A DNA stretch of 64,000 nucleotides, from contig NC_063161.1 in NCBI RefSeq assembly GCF_023159225.1, positions 7,835,795-7,899,794 of the forward strand, read 5' to 3'. The notes under the pieces were generated by a model that was not told the origin of the DNA, ran no database searches, and saw only the letters and a program-made list of their open reading frames with translations. Positions 19,706 through 30,190 of the stretch are shown one piece after another (position 1 is the first letter of the stretch; each line of letters starts with the position of its first letter). Origin of the DNA: Perognathus longimembris pacificus (taxonomy: Eukaryota; Chordata; Mammalia; Rodentia; Heteromyidae). Made by a program: the position numbers and the translations under genes.

Positions 19706-20039
19706 TCTGCCGTCTGCCAAGTGTCCCAGTCCCAGGCCCCTGGACTCTGGCCGGCTTGTGGCACGGGTGGCGTGAGGAGACAGGCTTGCAGAGCCCGAGC
19801 GATGAGTGTGGATGAGTTGCGGGGGCCTCCTGCACGTCGGTGGGGAAGTAGGCGTGTGTCACACGTGCGCCTGACCTGGGCGTGGCTCCCGCTCCCCCCC
19901 CCCCCCCCCGTGGGGGCCTCAGCACCCCCGGGAAGGCAGACGGCGGCCAAGGAACCCGGGAGTCAGATGTGCAGCGTTTGGCAGCCACGGCAGGTGCTGG
20001 GGAAAACCCACATTCCTCTGGACCTTCCGGTCCCAAGCC

Positions 20040-20226
20040 AGGCGCTGTCAGCCTGGCCCCTCAGGAGGCCGAGATCTGAGGATCGCGGTTCGAAGCCAGG
20101 CCACGCAGGAAAGTCCGTGAGACTCTTGTCTCCAGTGGACCACCAGGGAGCCGGAAGCGGCGCTGTGGCTCGAGTGGCAGAGGGCTGAGCAGCAAAAGCT
20201 CAGGGACGGCGCTGGCACAGAAAAAA
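20040..20226 (+). mobile_element. Composite SINE
   Basis: 'GATCTGAGGATCGCGGTTCG' and 'CGGCGCTGTGGCTCGAGTGG' with an A-rich tail at 20220-20226. Confidence 0.85.
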
Positions 20227-20446
20227 GGGATGATAAGTTGGGGCACGGAGGCCTCTTCCCCTTGTCCATGTGCCCAGCTGGGGGCTCCGGGATGTGGGGG
20301 GGAGGTTCTGAGGGCCGGAGTCCCTCAGCCAGGGCTGTGTCCAGGAAACTCAGCCCCCCCACCCCCCGTTTTCTGGGAGGGAGGAGCCTGACGTCCAGGG
20401 GGAGCTGCTGCCGACTTCCGGCAGGGCCGGGGGTGTAGGCTCTGCT

Positions 20447-20522
20447 GCGTGGCCGTGGGAGTGGGCGTGGCTGTGGGCATGGCCGTGGGAGTGGGCGTGG
20501 CCGTGGGAGTGGGCGTGGCCCC
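20447..20522 (+). repeat. GC-rich short tandem array (18-bp type unit)
   Basis: Three copies of 'TGGCCGTGGGAGTGGGCG' with a 12-bp variant between the first two. Confidence 0.85.
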
Positions 20523-20914
20523 CCGCCCGCAGCTGGTGGGGACGCAGGGCTGCCCTCCCCAGCGGCCATCCGAGTCCTCCCTCCGCAGGACGGCTGGCCT
20601 GGTTTTTGAAGCAGCAGCAGATTTGGGGGCTGTTCCGGGAGCACGGGGGGTCAGCTGGAGGGAAGAGGGCTCTGGCCATCTGCTGCCTCCATTGTCCCAG
20701 AATAGCTGGGGGAGGAGGGGGAGCCAAGTCAGCAAGGGTGGAGGGGGGACGGAGGAGGGGGAGCCGGGTTTAACCCTCTGTCCGCTGGTGTGCTGTGTGT
20801 GAAATCCTGTGTCTGTGCTAAGGGACCACGGGGGGGGGGGTAGGTGTGTAAGAGGGGGACCCCTGTGACCCTCTGTTATCCTGTTGCTGTGCCCTTCAGC
20901 CTTCTCACCTCTGC

Positions 20915-20953
<39 letters not shown>
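20915..20953 (+). repeat. (GT)n microsatellite
   Basis: About 39 bp of GT leading directly into a reversed SINE. Confidence 0.9.
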
Positions 20954-20959
<6 letters not shown>

Positions 20960-20961
<2 letters not shown>

Positions 20962-21124
20962 CTCAGAGTCTGCCCCTGAGCTTTCTTTGCTCAAAGCTGG
21001 CGCTCTACCCCTTGAGCCACAGCTCCACATCTGGCTTCTTTGGAGGTTAATTGGAGATCAGAATCTCATGGGCTTTCCTGCCCAGGCTGGCTTTGAACCC
21101 CCATGCTCAGATCTCAGCCTCCTG
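20960..21124 (-). mobile_element. Composite SINE, 3' truncated relative to full elements
   Basis: Reversed: 'CTACCCCTTGAGCCACAGCT' and 'GGCTGGCTTTGAACCCCCAT', ending at 'ATCTCAGCCTCCTG'. Confidence 0.85.
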
Positions 21125-21245
21125 TCAGCCTCTTTCCCCTCCGCTTGCAGGCCAGGCCTGGCCTCCTTACAGTGGAATGAGCTGAGGGCCACAGGTGGCG
21201 CTGACCCTCGGTTCCCGGGGTTAGGGGGCAGAGAGCAGGAGCTGG

Positions 21246-21352
21246 GCCTGGGGCGGCTGTGGGCGGGGCCTGGGGCAGCTGTGGGCGGAGCCTGGGCGGC
21301 AGTGGGCGGGGCCTGGGCGACCATGGGCGGGGTCTGGGCGGCAGTGGGAGGG
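21246..21352 (+). repeat. GC-rich tandem array (about 21-bp units)
   Basis: Five copies of a unit like 'CCTGGGCGGCAGTGGGCGGGG' with small changes. Confidence 0.85.
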
Positions 21353-21631
21353 GCCCAGGGCTGCTGTAGAACTCACAGGTCATTTGTAGCACCCTCAAAG
21401 GTGTGAGCCAGTGGTGGGATGTGAGCCCTGTGTCGGATGGAGAGGGGCCTGGGCCTAACTGTGACATTGTGGGAACCAGGGGTCAACGTGGTGCCCACCC
21501 AGCCAACCCTGAGCACAGTTCTGGAGGACTGAGGACCTGCCTTCCCCCTCCCCCTGCCCCTCTCCCCTTCCCTCCCTCTCTCTCTTTCCTTCCTCCTTCT
21601 CAGTACTGGGAATTGAACCCACAGTCTCATT

Positions 21632-21848
21632 CTTTTTTTTTTTTTTTTTTTTTTTTGCCAGTCCTGGGGCTTGGACTCAGGGCCTGAGCACTGTCCCAGG
21701 CTTCTTTCTGCTCAAGGCTAGCACTCTGCCACTTGAGCCACAGCGCCACCTCTGGCCATTTTCTATAGATGTGGTGCTGGGGAATCGAACCCAGGGCTTC
21801 ATGTATGCGAGGCGAGCGCTGTCCCGCTGGGCCACATTCCCAGCCCCG
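21632..21848 (-). mobile_element. IDL-Geo-like dimeric SINE (full length)
   Basis: Reversed: poly(T) at 21633-21656, then 'TGGGGCTTGGACTCAGGGCC', 'GCCACTTGAGCCACAGCGCC', then the ID-like monomer 'GGTGCTGGGGAATCGAACCC' ending 'CATTCCCAGCCCC'. The ID-like left plus Geo-type right structure is what I recall for the Geomyoidea-specific IDL-Geo family. Confidence 0.85.
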
Positions 21849-22029
21849 CAGTCTCGTGCTTGCAGGTGCTCCGAGTGCTCTGCTGCTCTGCGACGACCCC
21901 AGCCCTTTGCCCGCAGCGCGGTTTGCAGACAGCGCCCTGGGCTTTCGCTCAGGCTGACCTCGGACCACGAGCCTCCTCCCTCTGCCTCCCTCGGGATGGC
22001 AGGCATGTGCTACCGCGCCAGGCCCCCCG

Positions 22030-22330
22030 CCCGGGGACCCTCAACGAGCAACATGGCACTTAAGGAGAGCCGCGCCCGCCACAGCGCGGGGCCCGGCCCG
22101 GGGCGTGATTCCGAGCGTGCTCTCAAAGACGTGTTCGAGAGCGCCGAGGAAACTGTGAGCCGGCTGCGTCAGGTGGCGTTTGCAGTCGCCGGGGACCGCG
22201 ATGGAACTGGGTTATGTGGAGGGATGCTCTAATATGTGAGTGATACGGCCTAAAATATTTATGGGTGAAATGTTAGGGTGCCTGCTGGGAACGGCTGACA
22301 AAAGCGGGCCTGAGGGGAGGCATGAAAAGC
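22030..22330 (+). other. Unexplained unique block with a 59-codon open frame
   Basis: Unique sequence unlike its SINE-rich flanks. An ATG at 22053 opens 59 codons (MALKESRARHSAGPG to FESAEETVSRLRQVAF) to a TAA at 22230-22232, followed by an AT-rich 'CCTAAAATATTTATGGGTG'. It could be a conserved non-coding element, an old repeat or chance. I do not recognise a protein family. Confidence 0.3.
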
Positions 22331-23299
22331 TGGCAAAGCGGAGGAATCAGAGCCGGGGGGGGGGTGCACTGTCCCCCGCCATGTGTCTTTCAAACTTCGG
22401 GGTTGGGGGTGGGGGGAAGTTCACAGGTCATAAAGCCTGCCTGTGGGTGTTCCTCCTCCATGGCTATGCCCCCCCTTCCCCTCCCCTGCTTCCCCTCCCC
22501 CTCCCCCTCCCCCTCCTCTGCCCCACTTTCAGGCCGGAGCACATCTGTCTCCATCCGTTCTGCAGTCCTGGCTCCACTTCCTGTCCCCCCCCGCACAGCA
22601 CCTAGAGATGTTGGCAGGATGCTGGCCTCGACTGATGGGCACCCCCCCCCCCAGCCTGTGCTCCCCAGACCCACCCTGATATCTCCAGTTCTGAACACGG
22701 GTCCCAGCTGCTCGCACGCAGCTCAGCACCCTCCCCCTTCCTCCCTGTGGCTCCCCTGCTTCCCTCCGGTGTGTGTGGGGGTGTTAGACACTGCCCCCCC
22801 CCCCCCCCAGGCCAGAATCCAGGGCCACGGGCTCTGCGCGCCAGGGACGCGGTGCTGCTGCCGGGTTAGAGGAATCCTCACCGGGAAGATGGAGGGGCGC
22901 GGTCAGCACCACGGACAGAGCCAGCAGCAGCCTGGCCAGCTCCCTGGCCCCGACCCCGCCCATGAGGTCAGGGGGCGCCACCCTCATTCCTGTGTCAGGA
23001 GCAATGATGTCCAGGGGGACCCCATCCCTCCGCAGGCGCCGTCCTGATGTCCGGGGGGGGGTCACAGCCCTTCACAGACACAGTCCTGGCACTGCGCAAG
23101 TGTCCCCGTGATGTCGCCGGAGCTGGCCAGTCCTCTCGTGCAGTGCCAGCCTGAGCGGTGGACACAAATCAATCCCCAGTCATGGTGGGAGCAGTGTGCT
23201 CTGTGGTTCCCATGAGACCCAGGACGGCTGGGTGTCCAGCCACGGGACTGGGGCCTTGGAGAGAAGGGGCCCTACCGCTCAGGGTGTCAGGAAGGGCTG
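22331..23299. other. Intergenic GC-rich stretch, nothing recognised
   Basis: C-rich runs (about 22480-22520, 22640, 22793-22809) and no repeat or exon that I can support. Confidence 0.5.
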
Positions 23300-23570
23300 T
23301 ATCAAGCTTTAGTCCCTTTCCCTTGCAAATGACCAAGACAAACGTGTCCGGTCTCAGTGTGCCGCAGACTTTATCTTCCTTGGAGACGCTAAGCTGCTAT
23401 TTCCTAATGCCCATTAAAACATTGGCCTAACGTTGTACTGTGAAGGGATTTGCAACTTAATTGCATTTGTTCATAAAACAGAATTAATATCGAATGAATA
23501 ACTTGCCATCCGGAGAACTAATTCTGACCCTGTACTATGACAAATCTATTTATGCTTTAAAAATCCTCTC
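23300..23570. promoter_or_regulatory. AT-rich island, candidate conserved non-coding element
   Basis: A sharp drop in GC within a GC-rich region. It carries 'CCCATTAAAACATTGGCC', 'TTGCAACTTAATTGCATTTG' and 'AGAATTAATATCGAATGAAT', dense in homeodomain-type TTAATT/TAAT cores. No repeat is recognised and there is no long open frame. Confidence 0.35.
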
Positions 23571-23784
23571 AAAGAAAAAAAAAAGAGCACCGATTCGAAT
23601 AACGTAGAATGACATGAAAAAAGTCAGACATTCACTGTATGTCTTACCACAGATCTTACCACACACTACAAAGTTTATTTTTCCTCCATTCTCCAACCCA
23701 CCCCCCCGCACCTCCAGAGGTATGGCTACAAAAATTCCCAGCTGAAAATTCTTTTTCCTCTTCTCAAGAGAATCTAACAAATCT

Positions 23785-24010
23785 GGGTGCCAGTAGTTCA
23801 CATCTGCAATCCTAGCTACTCAGGAGGCTGAGGTCTGAGGATTGTGGTTAAAGCCAGCCTGGGAAGGAAGGTCTGTGAGAGTCTTAGCTCCAATTAACTA
23901 GCAAAAAGCTGGAAGTGGAGCTGTGGCTCACGCGGTAGAGGGCTAGCTTGGAGAGAAAAAAAACCCTAAGGGACAGTACCCCGAGTTCAAAGCCCAGGAC
24001 TGCCCCCCCC
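23785..24010 (+). mobile_element. Full composite SINE
   Basis: 'CCTAGCTACTCAGGAGGCTG', 'GTGGAGCTGTGGCTCACGCG' and the terminal 'GAGTTCAAAGCCCAGGACTG'. Confidence 0.9.
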
Positions 24011-24099
24011 AATAGAAGAGCATTGACATCCATCTTCACTCACACATCCTGCGATGGTCTAGAGACACAGTCACAATCTGTGTACAAAACCCACACCTA

Positions 24100-24480
24100 A
24101 CCACACACACCTTCAACTTTAATCAAGAAGGAAAACGAAACCCCGTTATGAGCAAATCAGGACCCAATTAAAAGAGAGGAATGGATTACAAGCACATTAA
24201 CTACATTATATTAATGTATGTTTGTAATTAACCACTTACAGTTTTCAAGACGAAGGGAGCTATTTTCTTTTTAAGAAGGAAGTCTCCTAAGTGAACTAAC
24301 TTATAAATAAAGCGAGGAGGGCAAATCCCGCGTGCTCTTCGCAGTTGCTGATGTAATATTTATACTAATAGATAATAAAGACTTACGCAGATGAAACGTG
24401 ATGGGACAGCCCAATCAGGAGCCATTAAAGGCACAGAAGGACAGGCGGCGGCGGCTTCTCAGCTTCCTGTAATGGCAGCT
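24100..24480. promoter_or_regulatory. AT-rich island, second candidate conserved non-coding element
   Basis: AT-rich unique DNA with 'ACTACATTATATTAATGTAT', 'TTTGTAATTAACCAC', 'TGATGTAATATTTATAC' and 'AGCCCAATCAGGAGCCATTA'. It is separated from the 23.3-kb island by a single SINE, so the two may be one ancestral element. Confidence 0.35.
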
Positions 24481-24821
24481 TGCTTCTGTTTTCTGGCACA
24501 GGGCCTTGCCGCTGCTCCAGCCCAGCCCCCCCCCATGGTGTGTCCTCCGCTGCCCCCCTTCCACCCCACCCCAGCCCGGCTCTCCAGTGACACATCCCAC
24601 TGTCTCAGATGGCTCTGAAGCCAGGCGCCTCCTTAGTCTTACCCAAACGGGGACGCCTGTGCCGTGGCCTTCCCGCCCTCTGAGGATGGGCCAGGCTGCC
24701 GCCCACTCCTCCTCAGCACCTTGGGGTTCACACATGGATTTGCCCAGGTGATCTGCTCGCTGCCAAGCGTGGGACCCACTGCTCTATAAAGATCACCTGG
24801 AATCTGCTTGCCACCTATTAG

Positions 24822-25341
24822 CCATCCATCACCCATCCATTCACCATCCCTCCATCATCCAACCATCCATCCACCATCATCCATCCACCCATCATCCATC
24901 CATCCACCCATCATCCACCCATCCACCATCATCCATCCATCCACCCATCATCCATCCATCCACCCATCATCCACCCATCCACCATCATCCATCCATCCAC
25001 CCATCATCCACCCATCCACCATCATCCATCCATCCACCCATCATCCATCCATCCACCCATCATCCACCCATCCACCATCATCCATCCATCACCCATCACG
25101 CATCCTTCATCATCCCTCCATCATCCAACCATCCATCATCTTTCCATCCATCCACCATCATCCATCCATCCATCCATCCATCCATCCACCCATCACCCAT
25201 CATGCATCCATTCATCATCCCTCCATCAACCAACCATTCATCATCTTCCCATCCATCTATCCACACACACCCATCCGTTCATCTATCCATCCATTTAGCT
25301 ATCACCAATTCATCCATCCATCCATCCTCCTACCTATCCAT
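24822..25341 (+). repeat. CATC/CCAT satellite with higher-order structure
   Basis: About 520 bp built on CCAT. The middle (24860-25095) shows 18-19-bp sub-units ('CCATCCATCCACCCATCAT' and 'CCACCCATCCACCATCAT') alternating in a higher-order pattern. It has no stop in one frame over 183 codons, but that is a property of the repeat. Confidence 0.95.
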
Positions 25342-25424
25342 CAAGCTCACATTTATTAATACCTATGCCAGATGCCGAGTCTATACATTATTGTTTCCCT
25401 AATGTTCTAATTTACATTTAACTA

Positions 25425-25426
<2 letters not shown>

Positions 25427-25469
<43 letters not shown>
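25427..25469 (+). repeat. (TG)n microsatellite
   Basis: About 43 bp of TG directly before a reversed SINE. Confidence 0.9.
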
Positions 25470-25470
<1 letters not shown>

Positions 25471-25805
25471 GGTACTGGAGCTTGAACTCTGGTCTCACAC
25501 TCTTGCATAGGTTTTATTGTTGTTGTTCGTGGGACTTGAACTTGGGGCCTGGGCGCTGTCCCCGAGCTCTTCAGCTCAAGGCGAGTGCTCTATCACTTTG
25601 GGCCACAGCGCCACCTCCTCTTGCATAGGTTTTTTTCACTCAAGGCTTTGACACTTGAGCCACAGTTCCACGTCCAGCATTTTGCTGGTTAATGGAAGTT
25701 AAGACTCTCACAGACTTTTCTGCCTGGGCTGGCTTTGAATTACGATCCTCATATCTAAGCTACCCGAATAGTTAGGATTATAGGCACAAACTGCCAGTTT
25801 CCAGT
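25470..25805 (-). mobile_element. Composite SINE with a second SINE nested in it
   Basis: The outer reversed element ('TTGGTACTGGAGCTTGAACT' to 'GGATTATAGGCACAAACTGCC') is interrupted at 25516-25617 by another reversed Geo-type module ('GGGACTTGAACTTGGGGCCT' to 'GGGCCACAGCGCCACCT'). CTCTTGCATAGGTTTT is repeated exactly at 25500-25515 and 25618-25633, a 16-bp target-site duplication. Confidence 0.85.
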
Positions 25806-25894
25806 GCACACTGAACCCAGCCATTTGCTTTAAATACCATGGATACATGGGCTAGGTACAGTATGTCGAATACCTATCAAAAACAGCTTTTACT

Positions 25895-25985
25895 TTTATT
25901 TCTTTGGTAGCACTGGGGATTGAGTCCTGGACCTTGCGCTTACTAGGTAGGTGCTCTACACCTTGAGCCATAGTCCCAATCCCCC
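25895..25985 (-). mobile_element. ID-like SINE monomer
   Basis: Reversed tRNA-type element: 'GGTAGCACTGGGGATTGAGT' and 'TTACTAGGTAGGTGCTCTAC', ending 'CCCAATCCCCC'. Confidence 0.8.
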
Positions 25986-26092
25986 TTTGCATTGGTTTTT
26001 GAGGTAGTTTTTTTTTTTTTTTTCTTTTTCTTTATGGTTGGATTGGCCAGGGATGTGCTCCTCCTAACTTGTGATTCCAGCAGTGCAGGATG

Positions 26093-26110
26093 CCACCAGC
26101 AGGGGGTGCT
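26093..26110 (+). promoter_or_regulatory. CTCF-like motif
   Basis: CCACCAGCAGGGGGTGCT contains a close CTCF core on the plus strand. Confidence 0.4.
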
Positions 26111-27329
26111 CTTATCCCACCGCGGGCCTCTCTCCCAGGCCTGTGGGGGGGGGGGTGGGGTGGGGTGGGCAATCAGGCTGGGGGACAAAGGACTCATGAT
26201 GCCCTTCCCCACCCCCATGAGACCCAGGGGACCAGCCTGGGGCCCAGTGGTCGGGAGACTGTCCCACCAAAGTTTCCCTACTGTACCATTGCCCACTGCG
26301 AGGTCCCACTGAGTCCCTGGGGGGCCTGGGGTGGAGGCCACCGCGGTCCTCGGGGACGGTGGCCATCTCGATGCCCACCTCCAGCCAAGAGGACCGGCCT
26401 TCTGAAACTGCCCTTCGCCTGTGTGGCATGGAACCCCCCCATTGCGCCCGTGCCCCTGGCCTCTTGGGAAGCTGCCCCGGACAGCAGAGAGCAGTTGAGA
26501 TGAAAAGACAAGGAAGGGTCTAAGCTGGAGCTCGCCTATCCTCACCGCCCCCCTCCCGCCCCCCCCTCCAGCTGCCCCCTTCCCTGCTCTGGAGCAAGTG
26601 AACCTGTCACCTGTGGTCGGCCTCCCCGGGCCTGACGGTATGAGGAAGTGCAAAGGTCCTGGGACAGGGTGATGCCAGGGTGAATGCTGACTGGGCTAGG
26701 GCCATGGAGGAGAGGGGGCTGGGAGCCCCTGGGAAGGGCTGTCTCCCCCCCCCCCCAAGGACCCAGAGCAATGTAGGATGGAAGGTCTGTGTGCGTCCTG
26801 TGTTCCGGCGGCTTCCGGGACGGGGTAGTACGGTGCCTCTGGTTTGTGCCTTGGACTGTGCATCTGAGTCCATGCCTCCCCCCTCCCCCAGCCCCTCCTG
26901 GAGCCTTGGTACGGAGGTGGGCGCAGCAGCTGGGGACGCGGGTGGGGCTGCCAGGAAAGAGGCTTAGCCCTCGGTGCCAGCCAGCCCGGGGATTACGCGC
27001 GCGTGTGTGCGTGTGTGTGTGTGTGTGTGTAGCTGAACATGGGGCGCCCCCATGCTGACCCGGCTGCACCAACACCCTGAGCCCCTCGACTGCGCTCTCC
27101 TGGGGTTCACGGGGATTCTTCTGCCAGGGCCGGAGGGAGGGCGCTGCCTGGGCCTTGGGGGGGGGTGCCTGGCGCCCCCTGAGAGACAGGGTTCCTTGGC
27201 CTTGGGTTTGACAAATGTGTGTGTGTGAGTGATGGGGTCTTTGTAGCGTAGGATGGACTCAAACTTGGTATATTCATCCTTCAGCCTCCCCCTCCCCCCT
27301 CCTCCCCCTCCCCCTCCTCCCCCTCCTCT
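26111..27329. other. Intergenic GC-rich stretch
   Basis: No gene or SINE seen. A GT tract lies at about 27001-27030, and a (CCCCTCCTC)-type pyrimidine tract at 27288-27330. Confidence 0.5.
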
Positions 27330-27525
27330 TGCTGCTCCCTGCGTTTTGAACTCTGGACTCTCTCGCTCTTGCTTGGCTTTTTTGCTCACAGCGGGCACTC
27401 TACCACCTAGGCCACCTAGCCGGCTGGCGTTGGCCGGTTAATTGCAGATGGCGTCTCTCAGACTTTCCCGCCCAGGTTGGCGTCAAAGCCCAGTGCTCTG
27501 GAGTAGCTAGGATGACAGGAGGGAG
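27330..27525 (-). mobile_element. Diverged composite SINE
   Basis: Reversed: 'GGCACTCTACCACCTAGGCC', 'AGACTTTCCCGCCCAGGTTG'. Confidence 0.7.
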
Positions 27526-28445
27526 CCATTGCCAGCGCTGGAGTTCAGGTGCGGCCATCACGCCTGCACCCGCAGGGCTCTCTGTGTGTGGTGACACTAG
27601 TCCCCTTTCTGCATCGGTGGCTTCTTTTTTTGTTGTTGTTTTTCTGTCCACAAAGTCTTCATTTTAATGTGGCCTGGCTTATACTCTTTTTTTCCTCTCG
27701 AGGCTAATGCTTCAGTGTCGTCTTTAAGGCCGCGTGGCCGGCTGTAGCAGCGTCCTTTGAACCTGTGAACCATGGCTAGGCCGGACACCACGTCCAGGCC
27801 GGGTCCAGCCTCCCCAGGGGCAGGGAGGAAGATCCCAGACCACCCGCCCCTGGGACAGGGGATCTGTGTCCCCCTCCACCCCCTGCCTTCCTTCCCCAGG
27901 GTGGGATTTGGATTTAGGTTGAGCTGCAAGATTAAAGCCAAAGAGATTAAAAGATTACCCCTGACTGGAAGGCAGCTTGAGCCCTTTTCCTAGGAGTCAG
28001 TGGGGGTGGACCCCTTCCCGCGGAGACCCCGCCCCACCCGACAGGCCCTCCCCTTCCTGTCGAGGCCACGCCCCTTCCAGTCGACCCTCCCCTTCCGGGT
28101 AAGGCCACGCCCCCTGGGATGTTTGAGTCCTGGGGAACCTGAAAACAAGTGTTCACCTCTCTGGGGCGAAGTCTCCTGAGTTTGGAAGGGTGCGGGGAGC
28201 TGAGCTGGCTGGCTGGGCGGCCGCACCAGGGCCTCAGGGGCTTCCAAGGCTCTGCCAGCTTCAGCAGGGAGCTGGTTGGAGAGGCAGAAATCTGGGGACA
28301 CACAGGAGAGGGGCAGGGCTGTCACTTCTACAGACTCTCCAGGGAAATCTGGTCCTGACGTCCAGGGGTGTCTTTAGTAATGGTGACGGCTGGTAATTGT
28401 TTAAAGACTTTTAACTCCACTCACCAGTGGCCTCCTTTTCTTCTT
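27526..28445. other. Intergenic DNA, nothing recognised
   Basis: Includes a (CACGCCCCTTCC)-like C-rich repeat patch at about 28020-28110 and otherwise unique sequence. Confidence 0.45.
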
Positions 28446-28449
28446 CTTT

Positions 28450-28682
28450 TGATTGTGCTGGTCGTGGGGTTTGAACGCAGGACCTGGTGTCGTCTCTAAA
28501 CTTCTGTGCTCAAGGCTAGCACTCTACCACTTACTTGAGCCATGGCTCCACTTCTGGCTTTTTGGGTCGTTCACCGGAGATCAGAGTCTCAAAGGCTTTC
28601 CTGTTCAGGCTGACGGTGAACCGCAGTCCTCAGATCTCTGTCTCCCGCGTAGCTGGGATTACAGGGGTGAGCCAGCTCGTCA
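28450..28682 (-). mobile_element. Full composite SINE
   Basis: Reversed: 'GTGGGGTTTGAACGCAGGAC', 'GCTAGCACTCTACCACTTAC', 'AGCTGGGATTACAGGGGTGA'. Confidence 0.9.
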
Positions 28683-28857
28683 GTGACTTCTAAGGAGCAC
28701 TGTGTTCAGTCACCCACCTCGCAGGGACAGACTCGCCCTTCTCTGCACACGGGAGTTTGAGGCACAGCTCTCTCCCGGCACACTATGGGACAAAGGTAGG
28801 CCTTGGAGGCTGGGTGACCCCCACCCCCAAGTTCTGACTTCCAAGTCTCAGAGCTGC

Positions 28858-29060
28858 TGGGCTCTGCGGGCTCACACCTGTAACCCTAGCTACTCAGGAG
28901 GCTGAGGTCTGAGGGTCACAATTTGAAGCCAGCCCAGCCGACAATGTGCGACACTCTTGCTCCAATTAACCACCAAGAAGCCAGGAATGGAAGTGTGGCT
29001 CAACCCAGCCTCGAGCCCAAAAGCTAAGTGCCCAGGACCTGAGTTCTGAGTTCAAGCTGT

Positions 29061-29062
<2 letters not shown>
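28858..29062 (+). mobile_element. Full composite SINE
   Basis: 'GGGCTCACACCTGTAACCCT' and 'CCTAGCTACTCAGGAGGCTG', right module 'GGAAGTGTGGCTCAACCCAG'. It runs into a CA microsatellite in place of its A tail. Confidence 0.85.

Positions 29063-29063
<1 letters not shown>

Positions 29064-29099
<36 letters not shown>
29064..29099 (+). repeat. (CA)n microsatellite at a SINE 3' end
   Basis: About 18 CA units following the SINE. Confidence 0.9.
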
Positions 29100-29102
<3 letters not shown>

Positions 29103-29159
29103 TCAGAGCCGAGTGCCTTGGGCTTTGTCAGAGGCTCACAGCCAGCCCTCAGGTGCTCC

Positions 29160-29163
<4 letters not shown>

Positions 29164-29208
<45 letters not shown>
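29164..29208 (+). repeat. (GT)n microsatellite
   Basis: About 22 GT units, 65 bp after an opposite CA tract at 29064-29099; the two are complementary. Confidence 0.9.
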
Positions 29209-29210
<2 letters not shown>

Positions 29211-29506
29211 CAAGGGTCCCTCCCCTCCTGCCTGGTGGCGGTGGAAGCCATCCTGGAGCCCCTGTGCTGGGGCTGGGGCCGACTCGGGAGGTGAGTGTGG
29301 GCCTGGGGGCGGTTTCCGTTCAGGCGTCCCGGTCTCGGTGTGGTCACTTCTTACACCCAGCTGAGGCCCTGCCAGCCCCCCCCCCCCCCCCCGTCCCAGG
29401 CTGGCTGGGAGCTGAGTGGTGGAGGCCGGGGCTCCTGGGCAGGCTGCTAGGGCTACGGGGTTTCAGGGACTGACGTCTGCGATCTACGCCTCACACCCTT
29501 CGTGTG

Positions 29507-29524
29507 TGCAAGTGCCCCCTGTGG
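29507..29524 (-). promoter_or_regulatory. CTCF-like motif (minus strand)
   Basis: The minus strand reads CCACAGGGGGCACTTGCA, a good CTCF core. Confidence 0.4.
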
Positions 29525-29799
29525 GACACACCTGGAAACGACACCCCCCTCCCTACACAGGAATGTGAAGCTGCCGGCATTGCACACACACTAGGCACCT
29601 GTGTGTTTCTACGCATTGTGCGTGTGCGTACGTAGGGTACACGTGCATGTGTGTGCGTGCGCACGTCTGCTTATACATCTTTGTGTGTGCATGTGTGTGC
29701 ACGGTAGCCCTGGCAGCCGGGAGCTGTCGTTCTCCTCCCTCACCCCCTCCAGGGGAGGGTGGGGGGGGTGTGGCTGGTAGGAGGGCCCCACCCCCTCCC

Positions 29800-30190
29800 C
29801 CCACTGGTTATTTATTGATTCATTCTGCTGCCGGCTGACGGATGCCAAGCCTGAGCCGGGCCCAGGCCCTGGGCTGATTTACATAATTAAAAACCATCAG
29901 TAACCGAGCCAGGTCTCTCCCGCCAAGAGCTCGCCGGAGCGTGACAGCGGCAGGCTGAGCGCCCTCCCCAGCCGCACCTCCTCGGTGCTCCCTCGCCACC
30001 AGCCCCCCCACCTGCTGGCACGTGCGGGACGCCGGCAGGGCCGGGCAGGGCGATCTGGGTTCTCTCCGGTCGCTGGCTCTGGGATTCCATTAGCTGGTGC
30101 TGGAAGGCTCTTTGATGGAGAATCTCAGATTAGAAGATTCAGCCGTGGTCCTCAGAGGATGTGATTTTTCAAGAGTCTATTACTTCGTGT
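29800..30190. promoter_or_regulatory. Candidate conserved non-coding element
   Basis: Unique DNA with TF-site-like text: 'TTATTTATTGATTCATTC', 'ATTTACATAATTAAAAACC', 'GGGATTCCATTAGCTGG', 'GAATCTCAGATTAGAAGATT'. No repeat is recognised and there is no supported open frame. Confidence 0.35.

Larger units (their letters stand above)
19706..22029. other. Intergenic DNA after MFNG
   Basis: GC-rich, no gene seen. It contains three SINEs, two short GC-rich tandem arrays and a GT tract, listed separately. Confidence 0.6.

Noticed and set aside
24822..25341. CRISPR-like array of short direct repeats
   Set aside because: The repeats are CATC-derived with no unique spacers, in a mammalian nuclear genome.
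24808..25359. A 183-codon Ser/His/Pro-Ile repeat frame
   Set aside because: It is the translation of the CATC satellite.
26011..26034. Poly(T) tract as the tail of a reversed SINE
   Set aside because: The sequence to its right does not match any of the SINE modules in this window. The ID-like monomer on its left ends before it, so ownership is unclear.
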